From Gammaproteobacteria bacterium (GTDB lineage Bacteria; Pseudomonadota; Gammaproteobacteria; Pseudomonadales; Azotimanducaceae): a stretch of DNA of 44,515 bases. The stretch covers positions 1 to 44,515 of the forward strand of contig JAPOTJ010000001.1 in assembly GCA_026709225.1 (NCBI GenBank). The letters run 5' to 3'. Of this stretch, positions 16,382 to 25,034 are shown piece by piece. Made by a program: the position numbers and the translations under genes. Under the pieces are notes generated by a model, which was not told the DNA's origin, made no database searches, and saw only the letters and a program-made list of their open reading frames with translations. Each line of letters begins with the position of its first letter. The stretch's first letter is position 1.

Positions 16382-17143
16382 TTAGTGTGGTGAGGGCAGA
16401 GCATGCGTCGCTTGTGAAGCCCTGGCAACCGGTTTGTTCTGAGCAAGCCTGTCAAGTGCTTTGTCTCGAACAATCTCAAGCACCCGACTGCGCACAGCCT
16501 CGCGCCCCATGCGTGTCGTATTGATGACGATGGCATCCTGCGCGGCTATGAGCGGCGAGTGCTTGCGTGTCCGGTCCTGTTCGTCGCGCCGCGAAATACT
16601 CTGCAAAAGACTGCCTAAGCTAACACTAAATCCAAGTGCTTTCAACTGCTGAAAACGTCTATTCGCCCGCGCTTCAACGCTGGCCTCAAGAAAAAGCTTG
16701 AGGTCGGCGTCGGGGAACACCTCTGTGCCCATGTCGCGGCCGTCAGCCACCAAGCCGGGCGAGCGGCGTTGGCGGCGCTGCGCGCGAACGACGCGGCGCC
16801 TGACCTCTGGCCAGACCGCAAGCTGCGAGGCCGCCACGCCGACATTTTCGCGGCGAATAGCATCGCCAATGTCCGCGCCCTCGTAGATGACCTGAAGGGC
16901 ATCGCCATCAATGGCAAAGCTCACTTCCAAGTCGGCCGCCAGCTCGCACAATCGCGATACATCGTCGGTGCGCACACCGATCTCGAGTGCTTTGTATGCA
17001 AGGATCCGATACAAAGCGCCACTGTCCATGATGCACCAGCCGAGCGAACTCGCGAGAAATTGACTGACATCACCTTTTCCGACACCGCTCGGCCCATCAA
17101 CCGCGATGACTGGCGCTTTCTGTCCCGCAGGCCGAACGGTCAC
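16382..17143 (-). CDS. cmk: Cytidylate kinase
   Basis: A 253-residue CMP/dCMP kinase. P-loop GPSGVGKGD is at 17-25 (the last residue is usually Thr), with the substrate motif [11 protein letters not shown], then [20 protein letters not shown] and the lid [16 protein letters not shown]. The Asp25 substitution is unusual and unexplained. The C-terminus is about 25 residues longer than usual and Ala/Pro-rich. It overlaps ribE by ATGA (17140-17143) and precedes rpsA by 68 bases. Confidence 0.93.
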   Translation of the reverse strand: MTVRPAGQKAPVIAVDGPSGVGKGDVSQFLASSLGWCIMDSGALYRILAYKALEIGVRTDDVSRLCELAADLEVSFAIDGDALQVIYEGADIGDAIRRENVGVAASQLAVWPEVRRRVVRAQRRQRRSPGLVADGRDMGTEVFPDADLKLFLEASVEARANRRFQQLKALGFSVSLGSLLQSISRRDEQDRTRKHSPLIAAQDAIVINTTRMGREAVRSRVLEIVRDKALDRLAQNKPVARASQATHALPSPH

Positions 17144-17796
17144 GAACTCTTCGCCATCTCGCGGTGAACATCGCCCGGCATGTCGGCGAGCACGCGCATG
17201 ACCGTATCCACAATAGCCTGCGCCTGCGCATCCACTTCCAAGTTGACTTGGTCGCCTTCCTCAAGCGCGCCGAAGCGCGTGCGCTGCCTCGTTTCAGGGA
17301 TGAGTGAGACCGCGAATGTTGAACCGGTATTGCCGTGCTCGATACGCGCGACCGTCAGGCTCACGCCGTCAAGCGCAACAAAACCCTTGTGCAGCATATA
17401 AGGCACGCTCGCAGGCCCGAGAGAAAACCAAGCCAAGCAATTGTCATCATCGCGTTCAACGGCAAGGCATGTTTCAGTTGACCAGACGTGACCAGCCACG
17501 AGATGACCTCCGAGGCGGGCGCCAAAACACAACGAGCGCTCCAGGTTGACCTGATCGCCCGCGCACAGCGCTCCGAGGTTTGAGCGCAGGCACGTTTCCT
17601 GCACCACATCGAACTCAAGCGTCTCGGATGGGGCGGCATTGACGCGCGTTAAACACACGCCGTTGACTGCCACTGAGTCACCAGCGGCGACTGACAAGGC
17701 AAACTCGGACGGCGCACCGACGCTGAGTCGCAGAACACCACCGTTCTCAGCGACCGAACGGACAGGGCTCAAAACTTCAACGATGCCTGTGAACAC
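17140..17796 (-). CDS. ribE: Riboflavin synthase, alpha chain
   Basis: A 218-residue enzyme that dismutates two 6,7-dimethyl-8-ribityllumazine molecules into riboflavin. Two homologous lumazine-binding barrels are visible: residues 1-95 (FTGIVEVLSP, VNGVCLTRVN, LERSL) and 96-195 (GGHLVAGHV, LDGVSLTVARI, VNLEVD). The start is GTG at 17796 so that the protein begins (M)FTGIVE like its relatives; a TTG three codons upstream is the alternative. No FMN riboswitch is visible upstream. It is coupled to cmk. Confidence 0.93.
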   Translation of the reverse strand: MFTGIVEVLSPVRSVAENGGVLRLSVGAPSEFALSVAAGDSVAVNGVCLTRVNAAPSETLEFDVVQETCLRSNLGALCAGDQVNLERSLCFGARLGGHLVAGHVWSTETCLAVERDDDNCLAWFSLGPASVPYMLHKGFVALDGVSLTVARIEHGNTGSTFAVSLIPETRQRTRFGALEEGDQVNLEVDAQAQAIVDTVMRVLADMPGDVHREMAKSS

Positions 17797-17887
17797 GGCG
17801 TACAAGCAGGCGCTTCGAACGCATCCCCGCGGCCGTGGCCGCAGCAGGCAAGCAACGAGTCGGCAACGCCTGCGCCCTTCACGCTCG

Positions 17888-19249
17888 CTATTGCCGATCG
17901 CTCAAGGTGTCTCTTCGCGCCTTTTCCTTGTCCAGATAAGCAATCCATTGACCGGCGGTACGCGCATCTGCCTGGTCGCGATTCCGCCGTGACGCGCTAC
18001 GGGCATCTACAAAGACACTTCTCGACTTCGCGAGCTCATCCAAATTGTACAGGCACAGCCCTTTGACAATAAGCAGCGAACCTTCGCGCCGAACACCGCC
18101 TTTCTCGGATGCTGATTCAGCGGCATCGACACACTTCCCGAACTCATCGCGCTCGTAGTAGAGCTGCGTCAGGTTCTCGTAGATATTGCCTTTGTCGGCG
18201 AGCTTGGCGGCTGCTTCAAAGGCCTCAATGGCTTCCTCGTGCTCCTGCGAGAACTGATAGCCCTGGCCGAGCGTCGTAAAGTTGTCCTCGGTCTCGGTGA
18301 CGATTTCAGCATCCATTGCTTCCCGGAAATACTTGGCGGCGCGAATCGGCGCGCCAGCATTCATTAAGAGGCCAGCGTAGTTCCGCATGAGTGATTCGCG
18401 ATCAAGATGTCCGCCGAGGTGCGCCGCTTCAAAGCAGGCCATGACCCTACTCTCCTGCTCAAGCTCGCTGTACATGCCGCACAGCTGAATCCAGTAATCC
18501 TGCTTGGGGAAATCCCGCACCAGTATTTTCAAGATATCGACTGCTTTGGCGATGTCCTTCTGCTCGTAGTGGAAGTAGCGCAACATCGCCCACCAGCTTT
18601 CTTTCACTTCCATGTTGCCGGCTTGGGCGGTCTTGATGGCTCGTTCGATTTCAATGATCGCTGAAGGTATATCGCCTTTCTGATAGTAAATCTGGCCGAG
18701 GAACACCAATTGCTGCGGACTCGGGTTTGTCTCTTTCGCCATGCGGCGCTTCATATATTCAAGCGACTGGTCGTACTTCTCCTCAATGAAGAACAACTGC
18801 GCCAATGTGTAGAGGGTATTGACTTCCAAGCCTTCGGTAATCTGATCGCCTTCGGCCAAGACCTTTTCCAAGTGGACGATGCCGGTGTTGTTGTCTTCCC
18901 GCTCCAGCGCAACAAAGGCGAGCAGGTTATGAATCTGCGCTCGTTCATTACCGTTCAAGCGCCGCCGGTCAAGCAGCTTCAGGAGATGCTCGCGGGCACC
19001 ACCATAGTCTTTGAGCTCCACCATCTCCTGCGCTTCAGCAAGTTGATTGAACACCGCCTCGCTCATGGCTGGGATGCGGCGCGTCGCTTGACGTGGGCGC
19101 TCTTCTTGCTCATTCGACTGTGCACGCGCATCACCGTTTGGCACGAGGCCGATACCGACAATGCCAGCGAGGCTCACGCTGAACGCAAGCAAAAGGCATA
19201 TGCCGCGCCCCTTGGGGATTGTCGTCGTAGGTTGGCTGCTTGGCTGCAT
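17888..19249 (-). CDS. Exported TPR protein of the TonB operon
   Basis: A 453-residue protein with an N-terminal export signal (about 15-45, ICLLLAFSVSLAGIVGIGL, cleavage near ARA-QS). It then has about ten tetratricopeptide-like helical pairs, for example EMVELKDYGGAREHLLKLLD, LGQIYYQKGDIPSAIIEIER and LGQGYQFSQEHEEAIEAFEA. It is the last gene of the DUF3450-TtpC-ExbB-ExbD-TonB set, 81 bases after tonB. Similar periplasmic TPR proteins accompany TtpC-type TonB systems in marine gammaproteobacteria; a scaffold role is likely but unproven. The ATG at 19249 is chosen because it places the signal peptide at the N-terminus. Confidence 0.82.
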   Translation of the reverse strand: MQPSSQPTTTIPKGRGICLLLAFSVSLAGIVGIGLVPNGDARAQSNEQEERPRQATRRIPAMSEAVFNQLAEAQEMVELKDYGGAREHLLKLLDRRRLNGNERAQIHNLLAFVALEREDNNTGIVHLEKVLAEGDQITEGLEVNTLYTLAQLFFIEEKYDQSLEYMKRRMAKETNPSPQQLVFLGQIYYQKGDIPSAIIEIERAIKTAQAGNMEVKESWWAMLRYFHYEQKDIAKAVDILKILVRDFPKQDYWIQLCGMYSELEQESRVMACFEAAHLGGHLDRESLMRNYAGLLMNAGAPIRAAKYFREAMDAEIVTETEDNFTTLGQGYQFSQEHEEAIEAFEAAAKLADKGNIYENLTQLYYERDEFGKCVDAAESASEKGGVRREGSLLIVKGLCLYNLDELAKSRSVFVDARSASRRNRDQADARTAGQWIAYLDKEKARRDTLSDRQ

Positions 19250-19330
19250 CAGGGTCTTTTCCTCGGCGTCGCGTATTCCAGTGAAAGCGCTGTGGCGGCG
19301 TGCTATTGGGTGATGTCTCACAGTGTTCGG

Positions 19331-19978
19331 CTACTCATCGGCCAATTCGAACGTAATCCGATGCAGCACGCCTGCAACATCGATGGGCTCTCCGTTCACT
19401 ACCTTCGGCTTGTACTTAAACTTGAGAGCCGCGTTGATCGCAGCGCGGTCAAAGATGCCGGGCGGGTCAGATTCGATGACGATTGGATCAGCCACCGCGC
19501 CGGTGCGCGTCACGGTGAACTCAAGCAGCACATAGCCTTCGATGCCGCGCGTCTGCGCACGGCGGGGGTAGATGGGGCGCACCTTGACAATTGGCAGATA
19601 CTCGCCGTCGGACGAATAACCGCCGGTGTCGATGCCAATGCCACCGATACCTGGATCGACCGCGGCAATGTCCACGCCCAGGCTGGTGTCTTGCGACTCC
19701 ATCTGCGGGCGAGGCATCTCGGGTGGCGGCTCATCGACCGGCGGCGGGGGCGGCGGCTTGCGTTTCTCGATTTCAGGTGTAGTGTCCTCGATGAGGCGCA
19801 CAAAATCAACAATGCGCCCATCTGGCGCGTCGGTAAAAGGGCTCTTGTCGCTTTTGATCAGCGCCTGCATGATGAGAAACAGGCCGACTGTCATGACGAA
19901 GCCGAGGCCAAGGCCAATCCCGACACGCATCATGCTCCCCGCCCCAGCGCTCGCTTTCAAGAATCCGCCATTGCTCAT
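19331..19978 (-). CDS. tonB: TonB-like energy transducer
   Basis: A 215-residue inner-membrane protein. One membrane anchor is at about 17-42 (VGIGLGLGFVMTVGLFLIMQ), followed by a proline-rich rod (KRKPPPPPPVDEPPPEMPRP, about 73-92) and a TonB C-terminal domain (about 125-215: VRPIYPRRAQTRGIEGYVLL, ending ITFEL). It couples proton flow through ExbB/ExbD to outer-membrane receptors. The anchor contains no His, unlike His20 of E. coli TonB. The MMR start (residue 16) is an alternative that would shorten the N-terminus. No receptor gene is in the window. Confidence 0.9.
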   Translation of the reverse strand: MSNGGFLKASAGAGSMMRVGIGLGLGFVMTVGLFLIMQALIKSDKSPFTDAPDGRIVDFVRLIEDTTPEIEKRKPPPPPPVDEPPPEMPRPQMESQDTSLGVDIAAVDPGIGGIGIDTGGYSSDGEYLPIVKVRPIYPRRAQTRGIEGYVLLEFTVTRTGAVADPIVIESDPPGIFDRAAINAALKFKYKPKVVNGEPIDVAGVLHRITFELADE

Positions 19979-20027
19979 GGGTGCCTCCTGTGCCTAACGT
20001 ACTTCCACTTCAGTTGCCAAGCTGCGT

Positions 20028-20426
20028 CTAGCGCTCGGTGGAGAGCGCCACCTGCGTGATGTTCGCTGCGCGCGCCGCTGCGAGCACGCCCATCACTTGT
20101 TTCATCTGAGCGCCCCGGTCAGCTTGCACCACGAGTCCGCCCTTGGGATTTTCAGCGTGAATACGCTCGATATTGGCACGCACCGCAGCCGGATCGACGC
20201 GCTTGTTGTCAATCCAGATATCTCCCGTCTCACTGACCGCCACGAGCACACTCACCGTTGGCTTTTCTTCCGCGCTATCAGCCGCCGGGCGCAGCACGTC
20301 AATGCCCGCTTGCTTGATGAAGGTGGCGGTGACAATGAAGAAAATGAGCATGATGAAGACGACATCAAGCATGGGCGCGAGATTAATGTCGGATTCCTCA
20401 TCACGATTGAAGCGCTGTCTCGCCAT
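20028..20426 (-). CDS. exbD: ExbD/TolR-family biopolymer transporter
   Basis: A 132-residue inner-membrane protein with one membrane helix (about 17-37, APMLDVVFIMLIFFIVTATF). The helix carries the proton-path Asp of the family in PMLDVVF. The periplasmic domain follows and ends QVALSTER. It completes the ExbB channel and works with the TonB encoded 49 bases downstream. A TtpC-type system normally uses this short ExbD2 form. Confidence 0.93.
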   Translation of the reverse strand: MARQRFNRDEESDINLAPMLDVVFIMLIFFIVTATFIKQAGIDVLRPAADSAEEKPTVSVLVAVSETGDIWIDNKRVDPAAVRANIERIHAENPKGGLVVQADRGAQMKQVMGVLAAARAANITQVALSTER

Positions 20427-20457
20427 GATCTACTCCTCGTGCTCCATCCGTATCGCT

Positions 20458-20976
20458 TTAGTTATCAAAAGTAAGCCGGTCCTGAATCGACTCGATTTCA
20501 TGCCCAACGCGCCGCCGCAAGAACGCAACCGCGAGCAATCCTGACAGGGATGCGATCATTCCGGCCATCGTCGGAATGGTCGCCATTGACACACCTGCCG
20601 CCATCGAACGCGCGTTGCCGCCTTGCGTCGCCATGGCATCGAACACCGAAATCATGCCCGTCACCGTGCCAAGAAGCCCAAGCAACGGACACAGTGCAAC
20701 GCATGTCTGAATAAGCGGCAAACTGCCAAGAATGCGCTCGCTCGACTCGGAAATCAACGCATCGCGAATCTGCTGCGCGCTCCACGAGCGACGCTCCGGG
20801 CGCCCTTCCCAGATTTGCACAGTCTCACCGACAACACCTTGGTGCTCGCGGAAGAAGTACCAGATGCGCTCGAAGATCAGTGCCCACATGAGAAACGTGA
20901 TGGCGGCGATGAACCACAGTACATCGCCACCCCGCTCCATGAATATCTGTATGGCCAGATAGATATCGCCAATCAT
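20458..20976 (-). CDS. exbB: ExbB/MotA/TolQ-family proton channel (ExbB2 type)
   Basis: A 172-residue membrane protein with three predicted helices. The first is near 15-35 (GGDVLWFIAAITFLMWALIF) and the conserved channel pair is near 95-160 (CVALCPLLGLLGTVTGMISV and ATIPTMAGMIASLSGLLAVA). It is the short ExbB form that in Vibrio partners with TtpC rather than replacing it. It lies between the TtpC-like gene (44 bases upstream) and exbD. Confidence 0.92.
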   Translation of the reverse strand: MIGDIYLAIQIFMERGGDVLWFIAAITFLMWALIFERIWYFFREHQGVVGETVQIWEGRPERRSWSAQQIRDALISESSERILGSLPLIQTCVALCPLLGLLGTVTGMISVFDAMATQGGNARSMAAGVSMATIPTMAGMIASLSGLLAVAFLRRRVGHEIESIQDRLTFDN

Positions 20977-21020
20977 GCTGCTTGCCTCTGCGAACGCGGA
21001 TTAGATGAGGACAGTCGATA

Positions 21021-22505
21021 TCAACCGAGCGCCTCGCCGGTACGCTCCGCGTGTTCAGCCACGATCCCAGCGCTCTGCTCATCGATCAGATGGATAAGCG
21101 ATTTACTCTGACTGTTGACGAGGGCGTGCAGCAGCACAGTCGGAATAGCGACGCACAGGCCGAGCACAGTCGTCATGAGCGCGGTCGAAATACCGCCCGC
21201 CATGGTCTTGGGATCGCCGGTGCCAAAGAGGGTAATTGCTTGGAACGTCAAGATCATGCCGATCACCGTGCCGAGCAGTCCTGCGAGCGGCGCGACCACC
21301 GAGATCACTTGAATCAGAGTGATATTGCGCGTAATCGCAGGTGTTTCAGTGAGTATCGCCTCGCTCAATTTCAGCTCAAGCGTTTCGACATCCACCGACT
21401 TGTTGGCCTCATACACCTTCATGATTCGGCCGAGCGGATTGTCATCACTCGCTTCATCTGACTCACGCTGCGCATGCACCTTGCGCCCGATCAGGTAGAG
21501 CGTGACGAACCGCTCGATCGCCAGAAGTACACCGAGAATGCCGCCGAGAATAATGATCGAGCCAACGTATCCGCCCTGACCATCGCAAAATGGCAGGTAG
21601 CAATCTCCGTCGGCGATGCCGCCGAACAGCGAACCGACCCGCTCGCCAACCGTTGCCGCTTGAATGAGCAAGGACAACAGGGAGCCGCGCGTCGGGTCAA
21701 CTGCAAACTCCACCACATCGCCAACGCTGGCATCCTCCAAATCCCCTACAGTGCTGGTATAGCGTCCCGCTGGCTGGCGCGCAAGCTCAGTGATGCCGAC
21801 GCCGGGCACATAGTTGAGGTACTCACCGTCGGCCACCAAATTGAAGGCGCCGACACGCACTACTTCCGTGGGCTTGTTCTCGCCGTTCAAGAGACTCACG
21901 ACACCATCAAATCGCTTCACTTCGCCGGTCTTAGTCATTTCTCGCTGCAATTCGAACCACAGCCGCTCCATTTCCTCAATGGTCGCAAGCTGCGTCGACG
22001 TGCCCATCTTGGCGGCAAACTCGTTCAGCCATTCGCCGCGGTCTTCTTCAAACTCGGCGCTGATGATGGAACCTTCAAACAGACCGCGAGTATCGCCGGC
22101 CACTTGCTGGAGCACCCCAAAGAGTTCTCGCAGACGCCCCAAGCGCTCATCGAGGGTGTTCTGCAGCACATCAATGCGGTCTTCGTTCTCGTTGAACTGC
22201 GCATTCAATCGCTCAGCACGTCGCTCTTCGCTGCGTTGTTCGGCGCGCGCGTCCTCAAGCATCTGCTGCTGACGGTCGCGACTGTTCGCAAACTCCTGCT
22301 CGCGCGCCACATGTTCGCGCGACTCGACGACTCGGCGCTGGCGAACGAGTTCGAGCAGCTCGTCAAGCGATGCCGCTTGATTGACTTCGACATCGGCTGG
22401 CGTTTGCGACGAGTCGTCGGCATCCTGCGCAAGTGCCTGCCCGCAGACCAGAGCGAGCGCAAGCCCACAGGTAATGGTTAGTCCATGAACATTCATAGAT
22501 TTCAT
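21021..22505 (-). CDS. TtpC-like MotA/TolQ/ExbB protein with periplasmic extension
   Basis: A 494-residue protein. It has a signal peptide (1-26, ITCGLALALVCGQALA), a long coiled-coil periplasmic region (about 40-180, rich in Arg/Glu with EHVAREQEFANSRDRQQQML), a globular part (about 180-310), and a C-terminal ExbB-like channel with helices near 320-340, 395-420 and 440-470 (SVVAPLAGLLGTVIGMILTF). This architecture defines TtpC, the fourth component of Vibrio TonB2 complexes. It overlaps the DUF3450 gene by ATGA at 22502-22505, so the two are translationally coupled. Confidence 0.88.
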   Translation of the reverse strand: MKSMNVHGLTITCGLALALVCGQALAQDADDSSQTPADVEVNQAASLDELLELVRQRRVVESREHVAREQEFANSRDRQQQMLEDARAEQRSEERRAERLNAQFNENEDRIDVLQNTLDERLGRLRELFGVLQQVAGDTRGLFEGSIISAEFEEDRGEWLNEFAAKMGTSTQLATIEEMERLWFELQREMTKTGEVKRFDGVVSLLNGENKPTEVVRVGAFNLVADGEYLNYVPGVGITELARQPAGRYTSTVGDLEDASVGDVVEFAVDPTRGSLLSLLIQAATVGERVGSLFGGIADGDCYLPFCDGQGGYVGSIIILGGILGVLLAIERFVTLYLIGRKVHAQRESDEASDDNPLGRIMKVYEANKSVDVETLELKLSEAILTETPAITRNITLIQVISVVAPLAGLLGTVIGMILTFQAITLFGTGDPKTMAGGISTALMTTVLGLCVAIPTVLLHALVNSQSKSLIHLIDEQSAGIVAEHAERTGEALG

Positions 22506-23314
22506 TGAGCTGCTCCTTTCTCATCGATCACCAATGGCAAATTCAGCAGATCCACCGACAACTGCTTGCGCGCCATGCGGATGCCGTTTCTAACCGCAGT
22601 CGCATATGAGTCATCAATCTCCTCCCATTGCTGCGTGTCACGGTTCCACATGCCCGTGACATCGCCGTCCGGGCTTTGGAAAGCAAGCACCACACGGCCA
22701 AACCTGAATAAGTCGGCAACCCGCTCTTCGCCATTCAGTTCAACAGTCCCCGAGTAAGCTTCCATAGTGCGCCCATACTCGTTTTCGATCTGGTAGGCAT
22801 TGAGCACCTGACTCAGCTTCTCGGAAACCGCGACATTGGCCTGATCCATCATGTCGCGCAAACGCTCGATTCGCGCTGCCCGTTCTTCGGGAAGAAACGG
22901 CAGATCGAGCGATACAAACTGCTCGAGACCATCGATCATGCGCAGCATCAGCGGCGTGATCTGGCGCTGCGTGGCGGTTACGCGGTCGATGGAGTCAGAT
23001 ATCTGCGCCATTTGTTCTTCCTGCCCGCGAATCTGCCTCGAAAGCTGCGCGTTGTAGACCCGCAGTCCTTCGATTTCTCTGAGGACCGTCTTGTAGTCAT
23101 TGAAAAGCGAGCGGGTCTGATCCGAAATGTCGTCGATCTTTGCTTGCGACTGCCGCGCCTGTTCGTTGAGCTGCGCACTGATGACGAATATCTCGTCAAG
23201 CGTATCGGAGAGAAGATGCGGCGAGAGACTGAGACCAAAGATCGCAACAAGCGCGCATGACACTTTCGTGATTGATTTTGATCTCGTGATTGATTTGGGA
23301 ATCTTGCGGGTCAT
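22502..23314 (-). CDS. DUF3450 periplasmic coiled-coil protein
   Basis: A 270-residue protein with a signal sequence (about 15-36) and a long coiled coil (about 45-110: LNEQARQSQAKIDDISDQTR and RQIRGQEEQMAQISDSIDRV), then a compact C-terminal domain (AYQIENEYGRTMEAYSGTVE, RFGRVVLAFQSPDGDVTGMW). DUF3450 proteins are typically the first gene of TtpC-type TonB operons. The function is not established; the coiled coil mirrors that of TtpC and suggests pairing in the periplasm (inference). It starts the six-gene operon. Confidence 0.87.
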   Translation of the reverse strand: MTRKIPKSITRSKSITKVSCALVAIFGLSLSPHLLSDTLDEIFVISAQLNEQARQSQAKIDDISDQTRSLFNDYKTVLREIEGLRVYNAQLSRQIRGQEEQMAQISDSIDRVTATQRQITPLMLRMIDGLEQFVSLDLPFLPEERAARIERLRDMMDQANVAVSEKLSQVLNAYQIENEYGRTMEAYSGTVELNGEERVADLFRFGRVVLAFQSPDGDVTGMWNRDTQQWEEIDDSYATAVRNGIRMARKQLSVDLLNLPLVIDEKGAAQ

Positions 23315-23456
23315 ATCAGGTCCATGTGTCGGAGATGATGGTGGAAATGCTTCGTGTACAGATGGCGAAACGCGCGAGACTCATTGTAGGCACATTTTCT
23401 CGCCATGTGCTTGCCAAATGGAAGTTGTTTTGTGCTTTGCTCCACATGTATTGAGG

Positions 23457-24140
23457 CTATGCGGCATGCTCGGAAAAGAAATCCAAGGTTCTTTTCCGAG
23501 CAAGCGCCGCCGAATCGGCATCAAAGCTGCCGCGTGCATCGCAGTTGAACCCGTGGTCAGCCCCTTCGTAGACGAACACCTGCACACCCGGCTGCGCCGT
23601 GCGCACCGCTTCGACATCGGAGAGCGGGATATGCGCGTCGAGTTCGCCGAAGTGCATCATCACCGGGCAGCGAGGCTGCTTCTCACGCATGCCCGCCACA
23701 CCGCCGCCATAGTAGGACGATGCACAAGTCACGCCGTCAAGCTCGCACGCCGAAAGCCAAGTCAGCAAGCCGCCAAAGCAATAACCGACGACCGCCACTT
23801 TGCCGTTTGGCGCACGACTCGACACGTGCTCGATGGCGGCCTGCAAATCCTTGAGGGTGTTCTCCATTTTGAGATCTTGAAAAGCGAGCTTGATGCCGGC
23901 GCCCATGCCAGCTTCGTCGTAGCCGAGTTCCACACCGCGCTCGACACGGTCGAAAATCGCCGGCGCAATTACCGCATAGCCCTCGGAGGCATAGCCATCG
24001 GCAACCGAGCGAATGTGCGGATTGACGCCGAACACTTCTTGAATGACAACGACACCGGCTCTTGCTTCGCCATCTGGCAGCGACTCAAAGGCCGCGAACT
24101 CGTGGCCATCAACGGCCTGAAGGTTGCGAAATTGACCCAT
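23457..24140 (-). CDS. Dienelactone hydrolase family protein
   Basis: A 227-residue alpha/beta hydrolase. The nucleophile is Cys in GYCFGG (about residue 123), as in dienelactone hydrolase rather than a serine esterase; the acid is Asp in HFGELDAHIP and the His is in GADHGFNCD. The N-terminal VVVIQEVFGVNPHIRSVADG is the family signature containing the Glu that contacts the nucleophile. The native substrate is unknown; homologues occur widely outside chloroaromatic pathways. It is 142 bases upstream of the DUF3450 gene. Confidence 0.9.
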   Translation of the reverse strand: MGQFRNLQAVDGHEFAAFESLPDGEARAGVVVIQEVFGVNPHIRSVADGYASEGYAVIAPAIFDRVERGVELGYDEAGMGAGIKLAFQDLKMENTLKDLQAAIEHVSSRAPNGKVAVVGYCFGGLLTWLSACELDGVTCASSYYGGGVAGMREKQPRCPVMMHFGELDAHIPLSDVEAVRTAQPGVQVFVYEGADHGFNCDARGSFDADSAALARKRTLDFFSEHAA

Positions 24141-24192
24141 GGCTTGCGTGCGCCTCGTGTACCGCTGAAATAAGAAACGCGATTCTAGCCAA

Positions 24193-24975
24193 TTATCTCG
24201 CGGTCGGCATACCAGTCAGGTGCATGCCAGCATCGAGAATGAGTGATTCACCAGTCACCAGGTCATTTGATTCGATGAAAGTCAGGACGGAATCCGCAAC
24301 TGTGTCCGGGGTCGATGTGCGCCCGAGTGGTGTTGTGCGCTCGATGGCGTTCTTCGATGCCTCGTATACTGCATCGCCCATACCTTGCCGCAGCCACTCG
24401 CCCTGAATGAACCCGGGGCACACGACGTTGACGCGAATCTCCGGGCCGAGCACGCGGGCGAGCGCCTTGGTCAGCGTAATCATCGCGCCCTTCGAAGCCG
24501 CATAGGCGATTGAGCTGCCGATCCCGAGGACACCGGCGATCGATGCCACCATGACGATGCTGCCGCGCCCGCCCCGGCGCATGATTGGCGCGGCCGCGCG
24601 ACTCATCTGGAATGCGCCGATCGTATTGACTGCATAAATGTCTTGGAAGTCGGTGCTCGACAGCCCTTCCAAGTCGTTCAAGGGGCAAAAAACAGTGGTG
24701 CCGGCATTGTTGACAAGCGCGTCGCAGCGTCCCCAAGTTTCTTCTGCGACCTTCGCCATGCGCCGGCAGTCGTCGTCATTGGCGACATCCGCTTGCACGA
24801 TGCGCGTCTCGATGCCAAAGGCTTCGCAGGCTTCACGGGTGGCCTCGGCGCCATCGCGATTGGACGCATAGTTGATAACCAGGTGCGCGCCTCGTTCCGC
24901 GAGCCGCTTCGCACACGCAGCGCCGACCCCAGAAGATGAGCCTGTCACGATGGCGACGCCGCCTTGCATGTCCAT
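24193..24975 (-). CDS. Short-chain dehydrogenase/reductase
   Basis: A 260-residue classical SDR. Cofactor motif TGSSSGVGAA is at about 12-21, NNAG in DALVNNAGTT, catalytic Ser in VMVASIAGVLG and YxxxK in AYAASKGAM. The residue after the second strand is Asn in LVINYASNRDGA, so NADP preference is possible but unproven. The substrate cannot be predicted. It is read in the same direction as the dienelactone hydrolase with a 52-base gap. Confidence 0.9.
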   Translation of the reverse strand: MDMQGGVAIVTGSSSGVGAACAKRLAERGAHLVINYASNRDGAEATREACEAFGIETRIVQADVANDDDCRRMAKVAEETWGRCDALVNNAGTTVFCPLNDLEGLSSTDFQDIYAVNTIGAFQMSRAAAPIMRRGGRGSIVMVASIAGVLGIGSSIAYAASKGAMITLTKALARVLGPEIRVNVVCPGFIQGEWLRQGMGDAVYEASKNAIERTTPLGRTSTPDTVADSVLTFIESNDLVTGESLILDAGMHLTGMPTAR

Positions 24976-25034
24976 TCGCGTTTCCCCGAAGTGTCGAGGC
25001 GCGCCAATGTACTACACCTTTGAGCTCGCGCGTC

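Noticed and set aside
17797..17887. FMN riboswitch before ribE
   Set aside because: Only about 90 bases separate the genes and no RFN-type helices are recognisable.
19323..20059. Long plus-strand frame opposite tonB and the TPR gene (18710-20059)
   Set aside because: Antisense to recognised genes, His/Arg-rich composition typical of a shadow frame.
23315..23456. Promoter for the TonB operon (TACAAT near 23385 on the minus strand)
   Set aside because: A fair -10 is visible but no -35 at acceptable spacing; not strong enough to list.
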